DNA of 64,000 nt from Hymenobacter lapidarius (lineage in GTDB: Bacteria > Bacteroidota > Bacteroidia > Cytophagales > Hymenobacteraceae), in the NCBI RefSeq assembly GCF_001816145.1, contig NZ_MDZB01000142.1:1-64000 (forward strand), read 5' to 3'. This document shows positions 38,266 through 47,140 of this stretch, one piece after another; position 1 is the stretch's first letter; each line of letters begins with the position of its first letter. The position numbers were made by a program, and so were the translations under genes. The notes under the pieces were generated by a model. It made no database searches and was not told the origin of the DNA. It saw nothing but the letters and a program-made list of their open reading frames with translations.

Positions 38266-39162
38266 GTGAACCCCGAAACTAAACCCCACCGCGCCGGCTT
38301 CGTGAGCATCATTGGCAAGCCCAATGTGGGCAAGTCCACGCTCATGAATGCCCTGGTGGGCGAGCGGCTCAGCATCGTTACCAGCAAGGCCCAAACCACC
38401 CGCCACCGCATCCTCGGAATTCTCAACGGCGAAGATTTTCAGCTGATTTACTCCGATACGCCTGGCATCATCCAGCCCAAATACGAGCTGCACAACGCCA
38501 TGATGTCGTTCGTGTACTCCTCGCTGGAAGACGCCGATGTGGTGCTCTTCGTGACCGATATCTACGAGAAGCACGACGAAGAGCCCGTAGTGGAGCGCCT
38601 GCGCAAAATGGTGGACACGCCCATCATCCTCTTGGTCAATAAAATAGACCAGGCCAACCAGGAAGAAGTGGAAGCCAAGCTGGCCTACTGGCGTGAGCAG
38701 CTGCCCAATGCCGCCGAGGTGCTCCCCATCTCCGCCCTCAACGCTTTCGGCACCGAAGGCGTGCTGGCCATGGTGCTCGAGCGCCTGCCCATTCACCCCG
38801 GCTACTACCCCAAAGACGAGCTAACCGACAAGCCGGAACGCTTCTTCGCCGCCGAAATGGTGCGCGAGAAAATCTTCAAACTCTACAAAAAGGAAATTCC
38901 CTATAGCTGCGAAGTAGTTATCGAAGAATTTAAGGAAGAGGAAACCATTATTCGTATCCGCGGCATTATATACGTGGAGCGCAACAGCCAGAAGGGCATC
39001 ATCATCGGCCAGGGCGGCGAGGCCCTGAAAAAAGTAGGCACCTGGGCCCGCGAGGAGATGGAGAAGTTTTTCCAGAAAAAGGTGTTCCTGGAGCTCTACG
39101 TGAAAGTGAACGAGAACTGGCGCACCGACCCCAAAGCGCTGAGCCGTTTCGGCTATCAATAA
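38266..39162 (+). CDS. era: GTPase Era
   Basis: 298 residues from a GTG. It has the G1 loop GKPNVGKST, G3 DTPGI, G4 NKID, and a C-terminal KH domain (IIGQGGEALKKVGTWARE). It binds 16S rRNA and helps 30S assembly. A second ribosome GTPase, der, follows after an inverted-repeat element. Confidence 0.95.
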   Translation: MNPETKPHRAGFVSIIGKPNVGKSTLMNALVGERLSIVTSKAQTTRHRILGILNGEDFQLIYSDTPGIIQPKYELHNAMMSFVYSSLEDADVVLFVTDIYEKHDEEPVVERLRKMVDTPIILLVNKIDQANQEEVEAKLAYWREQLPNAAEVLPISALNAFGTEGVLAMVLERLPIHPGYYPKDELTDKPERFFAAEMVREKIFKLYKKEIPYSCEVVIEEFKEEETIIRIRGIIYVERNSQKGIIIGQGGEALKKVGTWAREEMEKFFQKKVFLELYVKVNENWRTDPKALSRFGYQ

Positions 39163-39174
39163 ACCACTACAACT

Positions 39175-39272
39175 GTCATCCTGAGCGCGCGAAGGACCTT
39201 ATCACCGCAACCCGAGTTGCAGTAATCCAAACCGCGCAAACGTGATAAGGTCCTTTGCGCCGCTCAGGATGA
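39175..39272. repeat. Intergenic inverted repeat of GTCATCCTGAGCG type
   Basis: The arm 39175-39205 (GTCATCCTGAGCGCGCGAAG..., ends CTTATCAC) is near-perfectly complementary to 39242-39272 (GTGATAAGG...CTCAGGATGA). The loop is 36 bases. A degenerate half copy is at 50831-50857. Confidence 0.85.
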
Positions 39273-39356
39273 AAGACGATTTTTCCGACCGATTCAAACT
39301 AAAACATCCCGGGCACTGCCGAACCTAGGTCGGGTCGGCGGCTGGGACCACATTAT

Positions 39357-40685
39357 ATGTCTAAGCAAAACACCATCGCCATCGTGGGGCGGCCCAATGT
39401 GGGCAAATCCACGCTATTCAACCGCCTCGTGGGCCAGCGCAAGGCCATCATGGACAACGAGAGCGGCGTAACCCGCGACCGCCACTACGGCTACGGCGAC
39501 TGGATTGGCAAGAACTTCACCGTCATCGACACGGGCGGCTACGTGCACAATTCGGAAGATATTTTCGAGGGCGAAATCAACAAGCAGGTGAAATTGGCCA
39601 TTGAAGAGGCCGACGTAATCCTGTTCATGGTGGATGCCGAAGCCGGGGTGCACGGCCTCGACGAGGAATTTGCGCACATCCTACGGCGCTACATCTCCAA
39701 AAAGCCTATTTACATGGTGGCCAACAAGGCCGATACCAACCTGCGCGCCAACGGCGTGGGCGAGTTCTACTCGCTCGGCCTCGGCGACGGCGAAATCTAC
39801 GCCATCAGCAGCGCCAACGGTCACGGCACGGGCGAGCTGCTTGATGCTGTGGTGACCCACTTCGAGGAGCCCGGCGTGGAAGAGCCCGAGTCCGAAATCC
39901 CGCGCATTGCCGTAGTAGGCCGCCCCAACGTGGGCAAGTCCAGTCTCGTGAATCTGCTGCTGGGCGAAGACCGCAGCATTGTGACCGAGATTGCCGGCAC
40001 CACCCGCGACTCTATTTCGGCGCGCTACAATGCGTTCGGCAACGAATTCATTCTGGTGGATACCGCCGGTTTGCGCCGCAAGGCCAAGGTGAGCGAGGAC
40101 ATCGAGTTCTACGCCAACATGCGCAGCCTGCGCGCTCTGGAAGAATGCGACGTCTGCATTGTGATGCTCGACGCCAGCCGCGGCATTGAGGCCCAAGACG
40201 TGAACATCATCACCCTGGCCGATAAGAACCGCAAAGGCATCGTTATTCTGGTGAACAAGTGGGATTTGGTGGAGAACAAGGAGACGAACACGGCCAAGGA
40301 TTTCGAGGCGAAAATTCTGGAAAAGATTGCGCCCATTGCGTACATCCCCGTTATTTTCATTTCCGTGCTCAACAAGCAGCGCGTGCACAAAGCCATTGAA
40401 ACAGCCATTGAAGTGTACCACAACAAGCGGCGCAAAATCCCAACCTCGCAGCTAAACGACATCATGCTGAAGGAGATTGAGAAGTACGGCCCGCCCGCGC
40501 TCAAGGGCAAGATGATTCGCATCAAGTACGCCACGCAGCTGCCCACCCACAACCCCGTGTTTGCGTTCTTCTGCAACCTGCCGCAGTACGTGCAGGCCAA
40601 CTACACGCGCTACCTGGAAAACCGCATGCGCGAGCATTTCGACTTCACAGGCGTGCCCATCGGCATCGTATTCCGCAAAAAGTAG
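39357..40685 (+). CDS. der: Ribosome-associated GTPase Der (EngA)
   Basis: 442 residues. Two tandem G domains (GRPNVGKST near 11; GRPNVGKSS near 184; the N4 motifs NKAD and NKWD) are followed by a C-terminal KH-like domain (about 355-440). It is needed for 50S subunit biogenesis. Confidence 0.95.
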   Translation: MSKQNTIAIVGRPNVGKSTLFNRLVGQRKAIMDNESGVTRDRHYGYGDWIGKNFTVIDTGGYVHNSEDIFEGEINKQVKLAIEEADVILFMVDAEAGVHGLDEEFAHILRRYISKKPIYMVANKADTNLRANGVGEFYSLGLGDGEIYAISSANGHGTGELLDAVVTHFEEPGVEEPESEIPRIAVVGRPNVGKSSLVNLLLGEDRSIVTEIAGTTRDSISARYNAFGNEFILVDTAGLRRKAKVSEDIEFYANMRSLRALEECDVCIVMLDASRGIEAQDVNIITLADKNRKGIVILVNKWDLVENKETNTAKDFEAKILEKIAPIAYIPVIFISVLNKQRVHKAIETAIEVYHNKRRKIPTSQLNDIMLKEIEKYGPPALKGKMIRIKYATQLPTHNPVFAFFCNLPQYVQANYTRYLENRMREHFDFTGVPIGIVFRKK

Positions 40686-40846
40686 AACCCTGCGTCGGGT
40701 AGCGAAGGCTGCTGCCTGAAAAAAAAGTAAGAGCAGCGGGTTACCTTCTGCCGGGCTGGGTATAAAGCCTCGAATTTGAAGGTTTGCTTCGGCTAGCCTT
40801 CAATTCTAGCTTCGAAATTTCAACCCACAATCAAAATAACATCAAG

Positions 40847-41098
40847 ATGAAAAAAGTATTGTTCCTCGCCCTGGCCGCTGCTTCCTTCTCGTTCACTTCG
40901 TGCGAGAGCAAGAAAGAAGAAAACATGGAAGCTGCTGCTGACAATGTAGAAGCTGCTGGCGAAGCCAAGGCTGATGCTATGGAAGACAAAGCTGACATGG
41001 TGCGTGACTCGGCCGACGCCAAGTCGGATGCTATGGAGAATGCCGCCGACAACATGGCTCCTGCCACCGAAACTCCTGCCGAAGAAGTTAAGCGCTAG
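40847..41098 (+). CDS. Small Ala/Asp/Glu-rich lipoprotein
   Basis: 83 residues from ATG 40847 (frame open from 40784). A lipobox ends FSFTSC (Cys about 19). The remainder is a low-complexity helical stretch of Ala, Asp, Glu, Lys and Met (DNVEAAGEAKADAMEDKAD), as in stress-related membrane-attached proteins. Function unknown. Confidence 0.65.
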   Translation: MKKVLFLALAAASFSFTSCESKKEENMEAAADNVEAAGEAKADAMEDKADMVRDSADAKSDAMENAADNMAPATETPAEEVKR

Positions 41099-41117
41099 TT
41101 TTTAGCCAAACGGCAAC

Positions 41118-41152
41118 AAAAAGGCCCCACCGGTAACGGTGGGGCCTTTTTT
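41118..41152. terminator. Bidirectional terminator
   Basis: AAAAAGGCCCCACCG and CGGTGGGGCCTTTTTT flank a TAACA-type loop (41133-41136). It is shared by the convergent lipoprotein gene and the gene ending at 41157. Confidence 0.85.
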
Positions 41153-41156
41153 GCAT

Positions 41157-41744
41157 CTACTCCAGCGTGGTTTCGGGAGCACCCAGCCGGCGGTTCAGCA
41201 GGCCGTCTACCACTTCAAAGAGGCGGCGCGGCTCGTAGGTGCGCCAAGGCAGGTCGTCGAGCTGCCCGCCGAAGTTCACGTAATTGTCGACGTTGTACTG
41301 CTTCATTTCGCGCTGCACGTGCTCCTGGAAGTTGACGCCCGCAATCCAGCCGTCCTCCACGTCTTCGTACCATTCCTCGTAGTAGTCATCGTCGGAGCCG
41401 TGGAAGTTGAACACGTTCTCGCCCACCAGAATAAACTTGCGGATGCCTTCGTGCACGAGCACATCCACGATGTTGCGCTTGAGCTCCATGATGTCGTTTT
41501 CGATGGCATCGTTCCACTCGCCAATGAATTCGAGGATGGCAATGCCGTCGTCGTAATCCGCAAAGAGAATTTTCAGAAACAGCGTGTCCGACCCCATGCT
41601 ATCCCATTGGGGGTGAATGTAGTAGCCGTAAATGGTGTTGGTGTAGGATTCCAGGCTGTTTTCGGCCTCGAATAGGGGCGAGCGGGCGTCTTCGGAAGCC
41701 GAATACTGGTCTATCCAGTTGTAATGGGGCTCAATGGTGTGCAT
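41157..41744 (-). CDS. Conserved hypothetical protein
   Basis: 195 residues, no signal peptide. It is strongly acidic, with many Tyr, Trp and Asp residues (GSDDDYYEEWYEDVEDGW). It starts with MHTIEPHYNWIDQYSASED and seems a cytoplasmic alpha/beta protein. I do not recognise a named family. Confidence 0.65.
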   Translation of the reverse strand: MHTIEPHYNWIDQYSASEDARSPLFEAENSLESYTNTIYGYYIHPQWDSMGSDTLFLKILFADYDDGIAILEFIGEWNDAIENDIMELKRNIVDVLVHEGIRKFILVGENVFNFHGSDDDYYEEWYEDVEDGWIAGVNFQEHVQREMKQYNVDNYVNFGGQLDDLPWRTYEPRRLFEVVDGLLNRRLGAPETTLE

Positions 41745-41819
41745 GGGGCAGTAGGGTAGTCCAATCGAGCTTCTTTTCGGAAGCAGATTGGCGGAGCAAA
41801 TGTCTCTTGCTTAAACTCC

Positions 41820-42128
41820 CTATTCGGCTGCTCGGTTCGCCAATAGGCTGGCCAAGATGGTCGCCCAGAACAACAAGCCCGGAAACGCCGCTATTGCGGC
41901 CAGCACGCCCAGCTTTATCCGGCGGCACCGGAAGTACCTGTACGCCAAGCTTGCCAATGCCATACTGTTGGCGGCAAACAGCGCATTGTAAGCAATATCA
42001 ACCGCCGGAGTGTCGAGCCAGGTGGGGAGGGGCTGATACAATAAAAACAGTAGCCCAAACTGAAGCAGACCCAGTAGCAACAGCCACGCGCCAAATTTGG
42101 GGACCACGGTGTGCGCATTCAACCTCAT
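41820..42128 (-). CDS. Small membrane protein
   Basis: 102 residues with three likely helices (about 13-30 LLLLGLLQFGLLFLLY, 43-62, and 72-96 LGVLAAIAAFPGLLFWATI). Its ATG overlaps the murQ stop by one base (TGATG), so it is probably translationally coupled to murQ. Function unknown. Confidence 0.65.
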   Translation of the reverse strand: MRLNAHTVVPKFGAWLLLLGLLQFGLLFLLYQPLPTWLDTPAVDIAYNALFAANSMALASLAYRYFRCRRIKLGVLAAIAAFPGLLFWATILASLLANRAAE

Positions 42129-42925
42129 CAGAGGCGTGCTGTGAGGGCGGCTCGCACGCTGCCGTGCTGCTTAAGCAGCTGCGCTGCTTCGGCAGCGTCA
42201 ATGCCGAGCTCTTCCATCAGCATTCGCTCGCCGCGCTCCACCAGCTTGAGGTTGGATAGCTGCATGTCCACCATTTTGTTGCCCTTCACGTGGCCCAGGC
42301 GAATGAAGGTGGCAGTGGTGAGCATGTTGAGCACCAACTTTTGCGCGGTGCCGGCTTTCAGGCGGGTACTCCCGGTAAGGAACTCTGGCCCGGTCACTAC
42401 TTCTACCGGAAACTCGGCCGCGGCCGCCACGCCCGAGCCCGCGTTGCAGACCACGCAGCCCGTGGCCAGGCCCGCGGCGCGGGCCTGCTGCAGCCCGCCA
42501 ATGACGTAGGGCGTGCGCCCCGATGCGGCAATGCCCACCAGCGCGTCGTTGGCCGTGATATTGTACGCCTGCAGGTCTTTCCAGGCCTGTTCGGCATCGT
42601 CTTCGGCTCCTTCCACCGCCTGGCGAATGGCGGAGTCGCCGCCGGCGATGATGCCCACCACTCGCCCGGCCGGCACGCCAAATGTGGGCGGGCATTCCGA
42701 GGCATCTACCACGCCCAGCCGGCCGCTGGTGCCGGCCCCAATGTAGAACAACCGGCCCCCCGCTCCCAGGCGCCCCACCACGGCCTCAACTAGGGCCTCA
42801 ATCTGCGGCAGGGCTTTGGCCACTGCTTGGGGCACGGTGTGGTCGAGTTGGTTCATGCCCGCCAGCAGGTCGGCCGTGGACAGGGTTTCGAGGTGGTTGA
42901 ACTGGGAGGCGGACTCGGTAGTCAT
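42128..42925 (-). CDS. murQ: N-acetylmuramic acid 6-phosphate etherase
   Basis: 265 residues, shorter than the approximately 300-residue E. coli enzyme but with the whole SIS core. Seen: GRLFYIGAGTSGRLGVVDASE (in part), GGDSAIRQAVEGAEDD, and ALVGIAASGRTPYVIG. It cleaves the lactyl ether of MurNAc-6-P during peptidoglycan recycling. Upstream is a cytochrome b5-like gene; downstream is a coupled membrane protein. Confidence 0.93.
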   Translation of the reverse strand: MTTESASQFNHLETLSTADLLAGMNQLDHTVPQAVAKALPQIEALVEAVVGRLGAGGRLFYIGAGTSGRLGVVDASECPPTFGVPAGRVVGIIAGGDSAIRQAVEGAEDDAEQAWKDLQAYNITANDALVGIAASGRTPYVIGGLQQARAAGLATGCVVCNAGSGVAAAAEFPVEVVTGPEFLTGSTRLKAGTAQKLVLNMLTTATFIRLGHVKGNKMVDMQLSNLKLVERGERMLMEELGIDAAEAAQLLKQHGSVRAALTARL

Positions 42926-42935
42926 GCAAAGAAGA

Positions 42936-43199
42936 TTATTTCAGCAAACCTATGACGGAGAAATTGTCGAACACGTGGGCCGTGTGCGGGGCGTCTTTGT
43001 CAAGCTCGGCGGTAAGGTCCTGGCCGGCCCAGTGCTCGTAGTGGTTGCCGCGCCGCCACAGGCGCGAGCGGCTCACGTCGTAAATCTGGCCCTGGTAGGC
43101 TACCCATATTTCGTCGCGGTCCTGGCCGTTGCGCAGGGCCAGCTGGCTGCGGGTGTACGTTTTGGTTGTCAGTTGCTCGTTGTCCGTTGTCAGGCTCAT
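42936..43199 (-). CDS. Cytochrome b5-like heme/steroid-binding domain protein
   Basis: 87 residues. It has the b5 pattern: YTRSQLALRNGQDRDEIWV, then the His-containing core NHYEHWAGQDLTAELDKDAPH (in part), where two His residues can bind heme. No signal peptide or helix, so it is probably soluble. The first codons lie in a repeat (MSLTTDNEQLTTK), so a start further in is possible. Confidence 0.75.
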   Translation of the reverse strand: MSLTTDNEQLTTKTYTRSQLALRNGQDRDEIWVAYQGQIYDVSRSRLWRRGNHYEHWAGQDLTAELDKDAPHTAHVFDNFSVIGLLK

Positions 43200-43258
43200 A
43201 CTCGTTCCTATATTCTAAAAAAACAAAGACTACTAACTGACAACGAGCAACTGACAAC
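43165..43258. repeat. Inverted repeat of GACAACGAGCAACTGACAAC
   Basis: GTTGTCAGTTGCTCGTTGTC (43165-43184) is exactly complementary to 43239-43258. The spacer is 54 bases and holds the start codon of the cytochrome b5-like gene. A similar TGACAAC sequence is dispersed in related genomes as far as I recall. Confidence 0.85.
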
Positions 43259-43264
43259 TAAACC

Positions 43265-44422
43265 CTACCCCAGCAAGGCCTGCAGTCGAATCCAGCGTTG
43301 CGGCAGGTCGCCCTGCGACGCGTTCAGGTAGTCTTCGTAGGTGCAGGGCACCACGCGCTTCACGGCGTTGTCGCCTAGGCGCTCCACTTCCATCCACCAC
43401 TTATCGGCGCGGCGCGATTTGTAGAACACCAGCTTGTCGGGGTTGCCAGGCAGCACCACCGTATAGGTCAGGAAGCGGAAGGTGCCGAAGCCCGTTTCGG
43501 GGCGGCGGTGGTAGAATCCTTCCACAAAGTACCACAGCATGGTGGCCACGGTGGCGGCGGCCAGGCCGTGGGGGTCCTGGTCGGCGCGGTAGCCGTAGAG
43601 GCCGAAGGAGCTGAGCTGCTCGTTGTGGCCCGCGTACCAGCACAGCTGCGTGGCTTCTTCGTTGCCCAGGCCAAAGGGGTTGGCCGGGTAGTAGCCGGGG
43701 GCGTCCTGCCAGCGCAGCGCCGCAATATCCACGCTCATAAACTCGGCTTGCCGGATAAGCGGCTCGGCCAGGCGGCGGTCGGCGCGCACTTCGCCCACGC
43801 TCATGGTTTCAAAATGCAGCTTTTCGAGGGCCACCAATACCTCGGGCGGCGTGAGGTACTGCTGGTGGCCCAGGTGCGCCAGGCTGAACACAAAGTTGGG
43901 CTCGTGCACCAGCAGGCGGCGCAGGTGGCTGTCTTCGGGCGGGGTGCCGGGGCCGGGCTCGGCCATGTCAGGCCGGGCATCCACCACCGCGAAGCTTATG
44001 GCGCGGTCCTGGCTTTCGTAGGCCAGAAACTGTCCGTAGTCCAGGTCGTGGCTGCCGCCGAGCAGCAGCGGCACTGTGTTTTCTTCCAGCAGGGCCCCAA
44101 TTATTTCGCGCAGGCGCTGGTAGGTGTCTTCCAAGGTAAGGCCGGGGCGGAGGTTGCCCAAATCCACGAACCGAACCGCGCCGGTCCCTTTTTGCAACTG
44201 GTAGAAGCGCTGGCGCACCTCGTTGGCGCCGTGGTGCCTGGCGTGGGGCGGGCCGGCGGCACTGCCCCGCCATTCGTCCAGGCCAATGAGGGCAAGGTCG
44301 GCGTTGCGCCAGTCGGGGAAGTTTTCGGTGAAGCGGGTGGCGTAGGCGGCTAGCGTGGTGGGCGCAGGCGTAGCAGCAGTCAGCGTTTCCGGCAGCGGGT
44401 CAAAAAACAGGGCCAGGTTCAT
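43265..44422 (-). CDS. Arginase/agmatinase-fold protein, metal site partly lost
   Basis: 385 residues, of the ureohydrolase family often labelled formimidoylglutamase. The core motifs are present but altered: GGSHD (His125 kept); VVDARPD (Asp148 and Asp152 kept, the usual His replaced by Arg150); SVDIAAL (Asp232 kept, the second Asp replaced by Ala234). Two of six Mn ligands are thus missing, so normal arginase chemistry is doubtful. The C-terminal 100 residues are rich in aromatic residues. It may be a binding protein. Confidence 0.78.
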   Translation of the reverse strand: MNLALFFDPLPETLTAATPAPTTLAAYATRFTENFPDWRNADLALIGLDEWRGSAAGPPHARHHGANEVRQRFYQLQKGTGAVRFVDLGNLRPGLTLEDTYQRLREIIGALLEENTVPLLLGGSHDLDYGQFLAYESQDRAISFAVVDARPDMAEPGPGTPPEDSHLRRLLVHEPNFVFSLAHLGHQQYLTPPEVLVALEKLHFETMSVGEVRADRRLAEPLIRQAEFMSVDIAALRWQDAPGYYPANPFGLGNEEATQLCWYAGHNEQLSSFGLYGYRADQDPHGLAAATVATMLWYFVEGFYHRRPETGFGTFRFLTYTVVLPGNPDKLVFYKSRRADKWWMEVERLGDNAVKRVVPCTYEDYLNASQGDLPQRWIRLQALLG

Positions 44423-44617
44423 TGGGAGCGGAAAGGCTAGTGCCCAAAATTACGCAGGAAAAGCCCGTAAACACGGGTTTTGGGTGTTTTGGCGGCTGGT
44501 TTGGCTTTAATAAAATAAGCCCGTCGTTGCGCAGCGGCAACGGCGGGAGTATCATTGCCCAGAAAAAAGCACTTTATTTAAGCTGAAATTCACCCGTACG
44601 CTTTCCCCAACCCACCC

Positions 44618-46396
44618 ATGGACGTTCGTCGCACCTTCGATATCCTGACCCATCAATTAGCAAATTCGCCCAAAAAGGATGCATTTGCGGCCAAAGTTGA
44701 CGGGCAGTGGGTGCCCACCAGCACCCAGCAAATACAGGATGAAGCCAATCTGGTCAGCCTGGGTTTGGTATCCCTCGGCCTCAGGCGCGGCGACAAAGTA
44801 GCCATTATCAGCATGAACCGCCCCGAGTGGATGCTGGCCGATTTCGGCATTGCCCAGATTGGCGCCGTGAGCGTGCCCATGTACCCCAGCATCACTGTTG
44901 AGGACTATAAGTACATCTTCACCGATGCCGGCGTAAAGGCCGTTTTTGTGGCCGACCAAAAACTCTACGACAAAGTGCAGGAAGCTACGGTCGGGCTCGA
45001 TATTCCAGCGAAAAACATCTTTACGTTCGATAAAATCAGCGGCGCCCGCCACTTCGACGAGCTGCTGGAGCTGGGCCGCAAAGGCCAGCCAGCCAGCCTG
45101 GAGCCCCTGAAAGCTGCCGTGGTCCCCGATGACCTGCTCACCCTAATCTACACCAGCGGCACTACCGGCAGTCCCAAAGGCGTGATGCTCACGCACGACA
45201 ACATCCTGAGCAACTGCCGCAGCTCGCAGCCCGCCGTGCCCGTTTCCAAAGAAGACCGTGCCCTGAGCTTCCTGCCGCTCTGCCACATCTTCGAGCGCAT
45301 GGTGACTTACCTGTATATGATTAACGGCGTAAGCATTTACTACGCCGAAAGCATGGAAGTAATTGCCGACAATCTGCGCGAAGTGAAGCCGCAGATTTTC
45401 ACGACCGTGCCGCGCTTGCTTGAGAAGGTGTATGATAAAATCGTGGCCAAAGGCCACGAGTTGGACGGCGTGAAGAAAGGGCTATTCTTCTGGGCCCTGG
45501 ATTTGGGCCTGAAATACGACACCCAAAAGGACCAGGGCTTTTTGTATAATACGCAATTGGCGTTGGCCAACAAGCTCATATTCAATAAATGGCGTGACGC
45601 CTTGGGCGGTAACCTGCGCTGCATCGTGTCGGGGGGCGGGGCATTGCAGCCGCGGCTGGCGCGGGTGTTCTGGTCGGCCGGCATCCCCGTGATGGAAGGC
45701 TACGGCCTCACCGAAACGTCGCCCGTGATTGCCGTGGGCGGGTACGAGAAAGAGAACAACATGATTGGCACCGTGGGCCCGGTGGTAGAAGGCGTGCAGG
45801 TTAAAATTGCGGCCGATGGCGAGATTCTGACCAAATCGGCTTCCGTCATGAAAGGCTACTACAACCAGCCCGAGCTCACAGCCAAGGAGTTTGACGAAGA
45901 CGGCTGGTTCCACACCGGCGACATTGGCGAGCTGGTGAATGGCAAGTTTCTGAAAATCACCGACCGCAAGAAGGAGATGTTCAAGACGTCGGGCGGCAAG
46001 TACATTGCCCCGCAAGTCATTGAGGGCAAGCTGAAAGAAGACCCGCTCATTGAGCAGGCCATGGTGGTGGGCGCCGACCAGAAATTCCCCTCGGCCCTCA
46101 TCGTGCCCTCCTTCGCCGACCTCAAGGGCTGGTGCAAGCGCAACGGCGTGGCCGACTGCCCCAACGAGGAGCTCGTCAAAAACGAGCGGGTAGTGGAGCT
46201 GTACGAAGGCCTGGTGAAGAAGTACAACCAGAGTTTTGCCCAGTGGGAGCAGGTGAAGCGCAGCGTGCTGCTGCCCGAGCCTTGGACCGTGGAAACTGGT
46301 GAAATGACGCCCACCATGAAGGTGAAGCGCAAGGTGATTTCCGAGAACAACAAGAGCATAATCGAAGGCCTGTACCATCAAAACGAGAAGCGCTAG
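44618..46396 (+). CDS. fadD: Long-chain fatty-acid--CoA ligase
   Basis: 592 residues. AMP-binding enzyme: TLIYTSGTTGSPKGVMLTHD, then GYGLTETSPV and GWFHTGDIGEL, and the late lysine motif (TMKVKRKVI). It activates fatty acids to acyl-CoA for the beta-oxidation genes that follow. A strong terminator separates it from marR. Confidence 0.93.
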   Translation: MDVRRTFDILTHQLANSPKKDAFAAKVDGQWVPTSTQQIQDEANLVSLGLVSLGLRRGDKVAIISMNRPEWMLADFGIAQIGAVSVPMYPSITVEDYKYIFTDAGVKAVFVADQKLYDKVQEATVGLDIPAKNIFTFDKISGARHFDELLELGRKGQPASLEPLKAAVVPDDLLTLIYTSGTTGSPKGVMLTHDNILSNCRSSQPAVPVSKEDRALSFLPLCHIFERMVTYLYMINGVSIYYAESMEVIADNLREVKPQIFTTVPRLLEKVYDKIVAKGHELDGVKKGLFFWALDLGLKYDTQKDQGFLYNTQLALANKLIFNKWRDALGGNLRCIVSGGGALQPRLARVFWSAGIPVMEGYGLTETSPVIAVGGYEKENNMIGTVGPVVEGVQVKIAADGEILTKSASVMKGYYNQPELTAKEFDEDGWFHTGDIGELVNGKFLKITDRKKEMFKTSGGKYIAPQVIEGKLKEDPLIEQAMVVGADQKFPSALIVPSFADLKGWCKRNGVADCPNEELVKNERVVELYEGLVKKYNQSFAQWEQVKRSVLLPEPWTVETGEMTPTMKVKRKVISENNKSIIEGLYHQNEKR

Positions 46397-46444
46397 CCCG
46401 TGCTGCCGGCGCACGCAACCACTAAGGTCTGAGCACGGATGAGT

Positions 46445-46489
46445 AGTTGGGGAGCCTTGGGCATTGCCTGGGCTCCCCAACTTTTTTTA
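46445..46489 (+). terminator. fadD terminator
   Basis: AGTTGGGGAGCC (46445-46456) pairs with GGCTCCCCAACT (46471-46482), followed by TTTTTTATT. Confidence 0.85.
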
Positions 46490-46497
46490 TTGTAAAC

Positions 46498-46532
46498 TAG
46501 TATGCAAGCCTAACAAATCTTTCGTAAGTTTA
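46498..46532 (+). promoter_or_regulatory. Operator plus promoter of marR (copy 1)
   Basis: TAGTATGCAAGCCTAACA (46498-46515) is one of three copies of a near-palindromic site in this region. Its start is exactly 27 bases before TAAGTTTA (46525-46532), a near match to the -7 box, so a bound repressor would cover the -33 region. marR starts at 46552. Confidence 0.7.
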
Positions 46533-46551
46533 CTGCCCTTACATCCCGCTT

Positions 46552-47028
46552 ATGAAACCAGAAGAAACCGTCGATTATAACATCAAAGTGGCCTGGCACG
46601 CCATCTCGCGGATGTACAACACCCAGGCGGCGCAAAACGACATCACGACCAGCATCGGGTTTGTGCTGCTTAACGTCGACCAGGAGCGGGGCACGCCGGC
46701 CACCAAAATTGCGCCGCTGCTGGGCCTCGAAACCCGCAGCCTGACCCGCATTCTGCGGAGCATGGAGGAAAAGGGCCTCATCTATAAGCAGGCCGATGCC
46801 GTGGACAAACGCTCGGTGCGCATCTTTCTGACGCCGCTGGGACTGGAGAAGAAAGAGATATCCCGCCAGACCGTGCGGCACTTCAATCTGAAAATGCGGG
46901 AAAAAATATCCCAAAGCCAGCTCGATGTCTTCTTCAAAGTCTCAGCTCAGATTACGGGCATGATTGAAGGCAAAGGTCTGTTTGAAGGATTTGAATTGAA
47001 GCCGCTGCGGCACGAAGCATCGGCGTAG
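46552..47028 (+). CDS. MarR-family transcriptional regulator
   Basis: 158 residues. Winged helix-turn-helix: GTPATKIAPLLGLETRSLTR and ILRSMEEKGLIYKQADAVDKRSVRI (each in part) are the recognition helix and wing. The winged helix is flanked by dimer-forming helices. Its position before beta-oxidation genes and the repeated operator upstream suggest that it represses the fad genes and itself. The ligand is unknown; an acyl-CoA is plausible. Confidence 0.92.
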   Translation: MKPEETVDYNIKVAWHAISRMYNTQAAQNDITTSIGFVLLNVDQERGTPATKIAPLLGLETRSLTRILRSMEEKGLIYKQADAVDKRSVRIFLTPLGLEKKEISRQTVRHFNLKMREKISQSQLDVFFKVSAQITGMIEGKGLFEGFELKPLRHEASA

Positions 47029-47111
47029 TTGCCGACACGGCGCGTTGCGACGCCCCGATGCTGTGCTTCTGTCTAGACCATTAGTAACCAAACACCCCAT
47101 CGTTCACCGAA

Positions 47112-47135
47112 ACGCGAAGTTCCGCTTCGCGCTAC
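47112..47135. repeat. REP-like palindrome (GCGAAG/CTTCGC)
   Basis: GCGAAG (47114-47119) pairs with CTTCGC (47125-47130), extending to CTTCGCGCTAC, the same half site as at 34835-34845. It sits in the 112-base gap before the fadN-like gene. Confidence 0.6.
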
Positions 47136-47140
47136 CTCAT

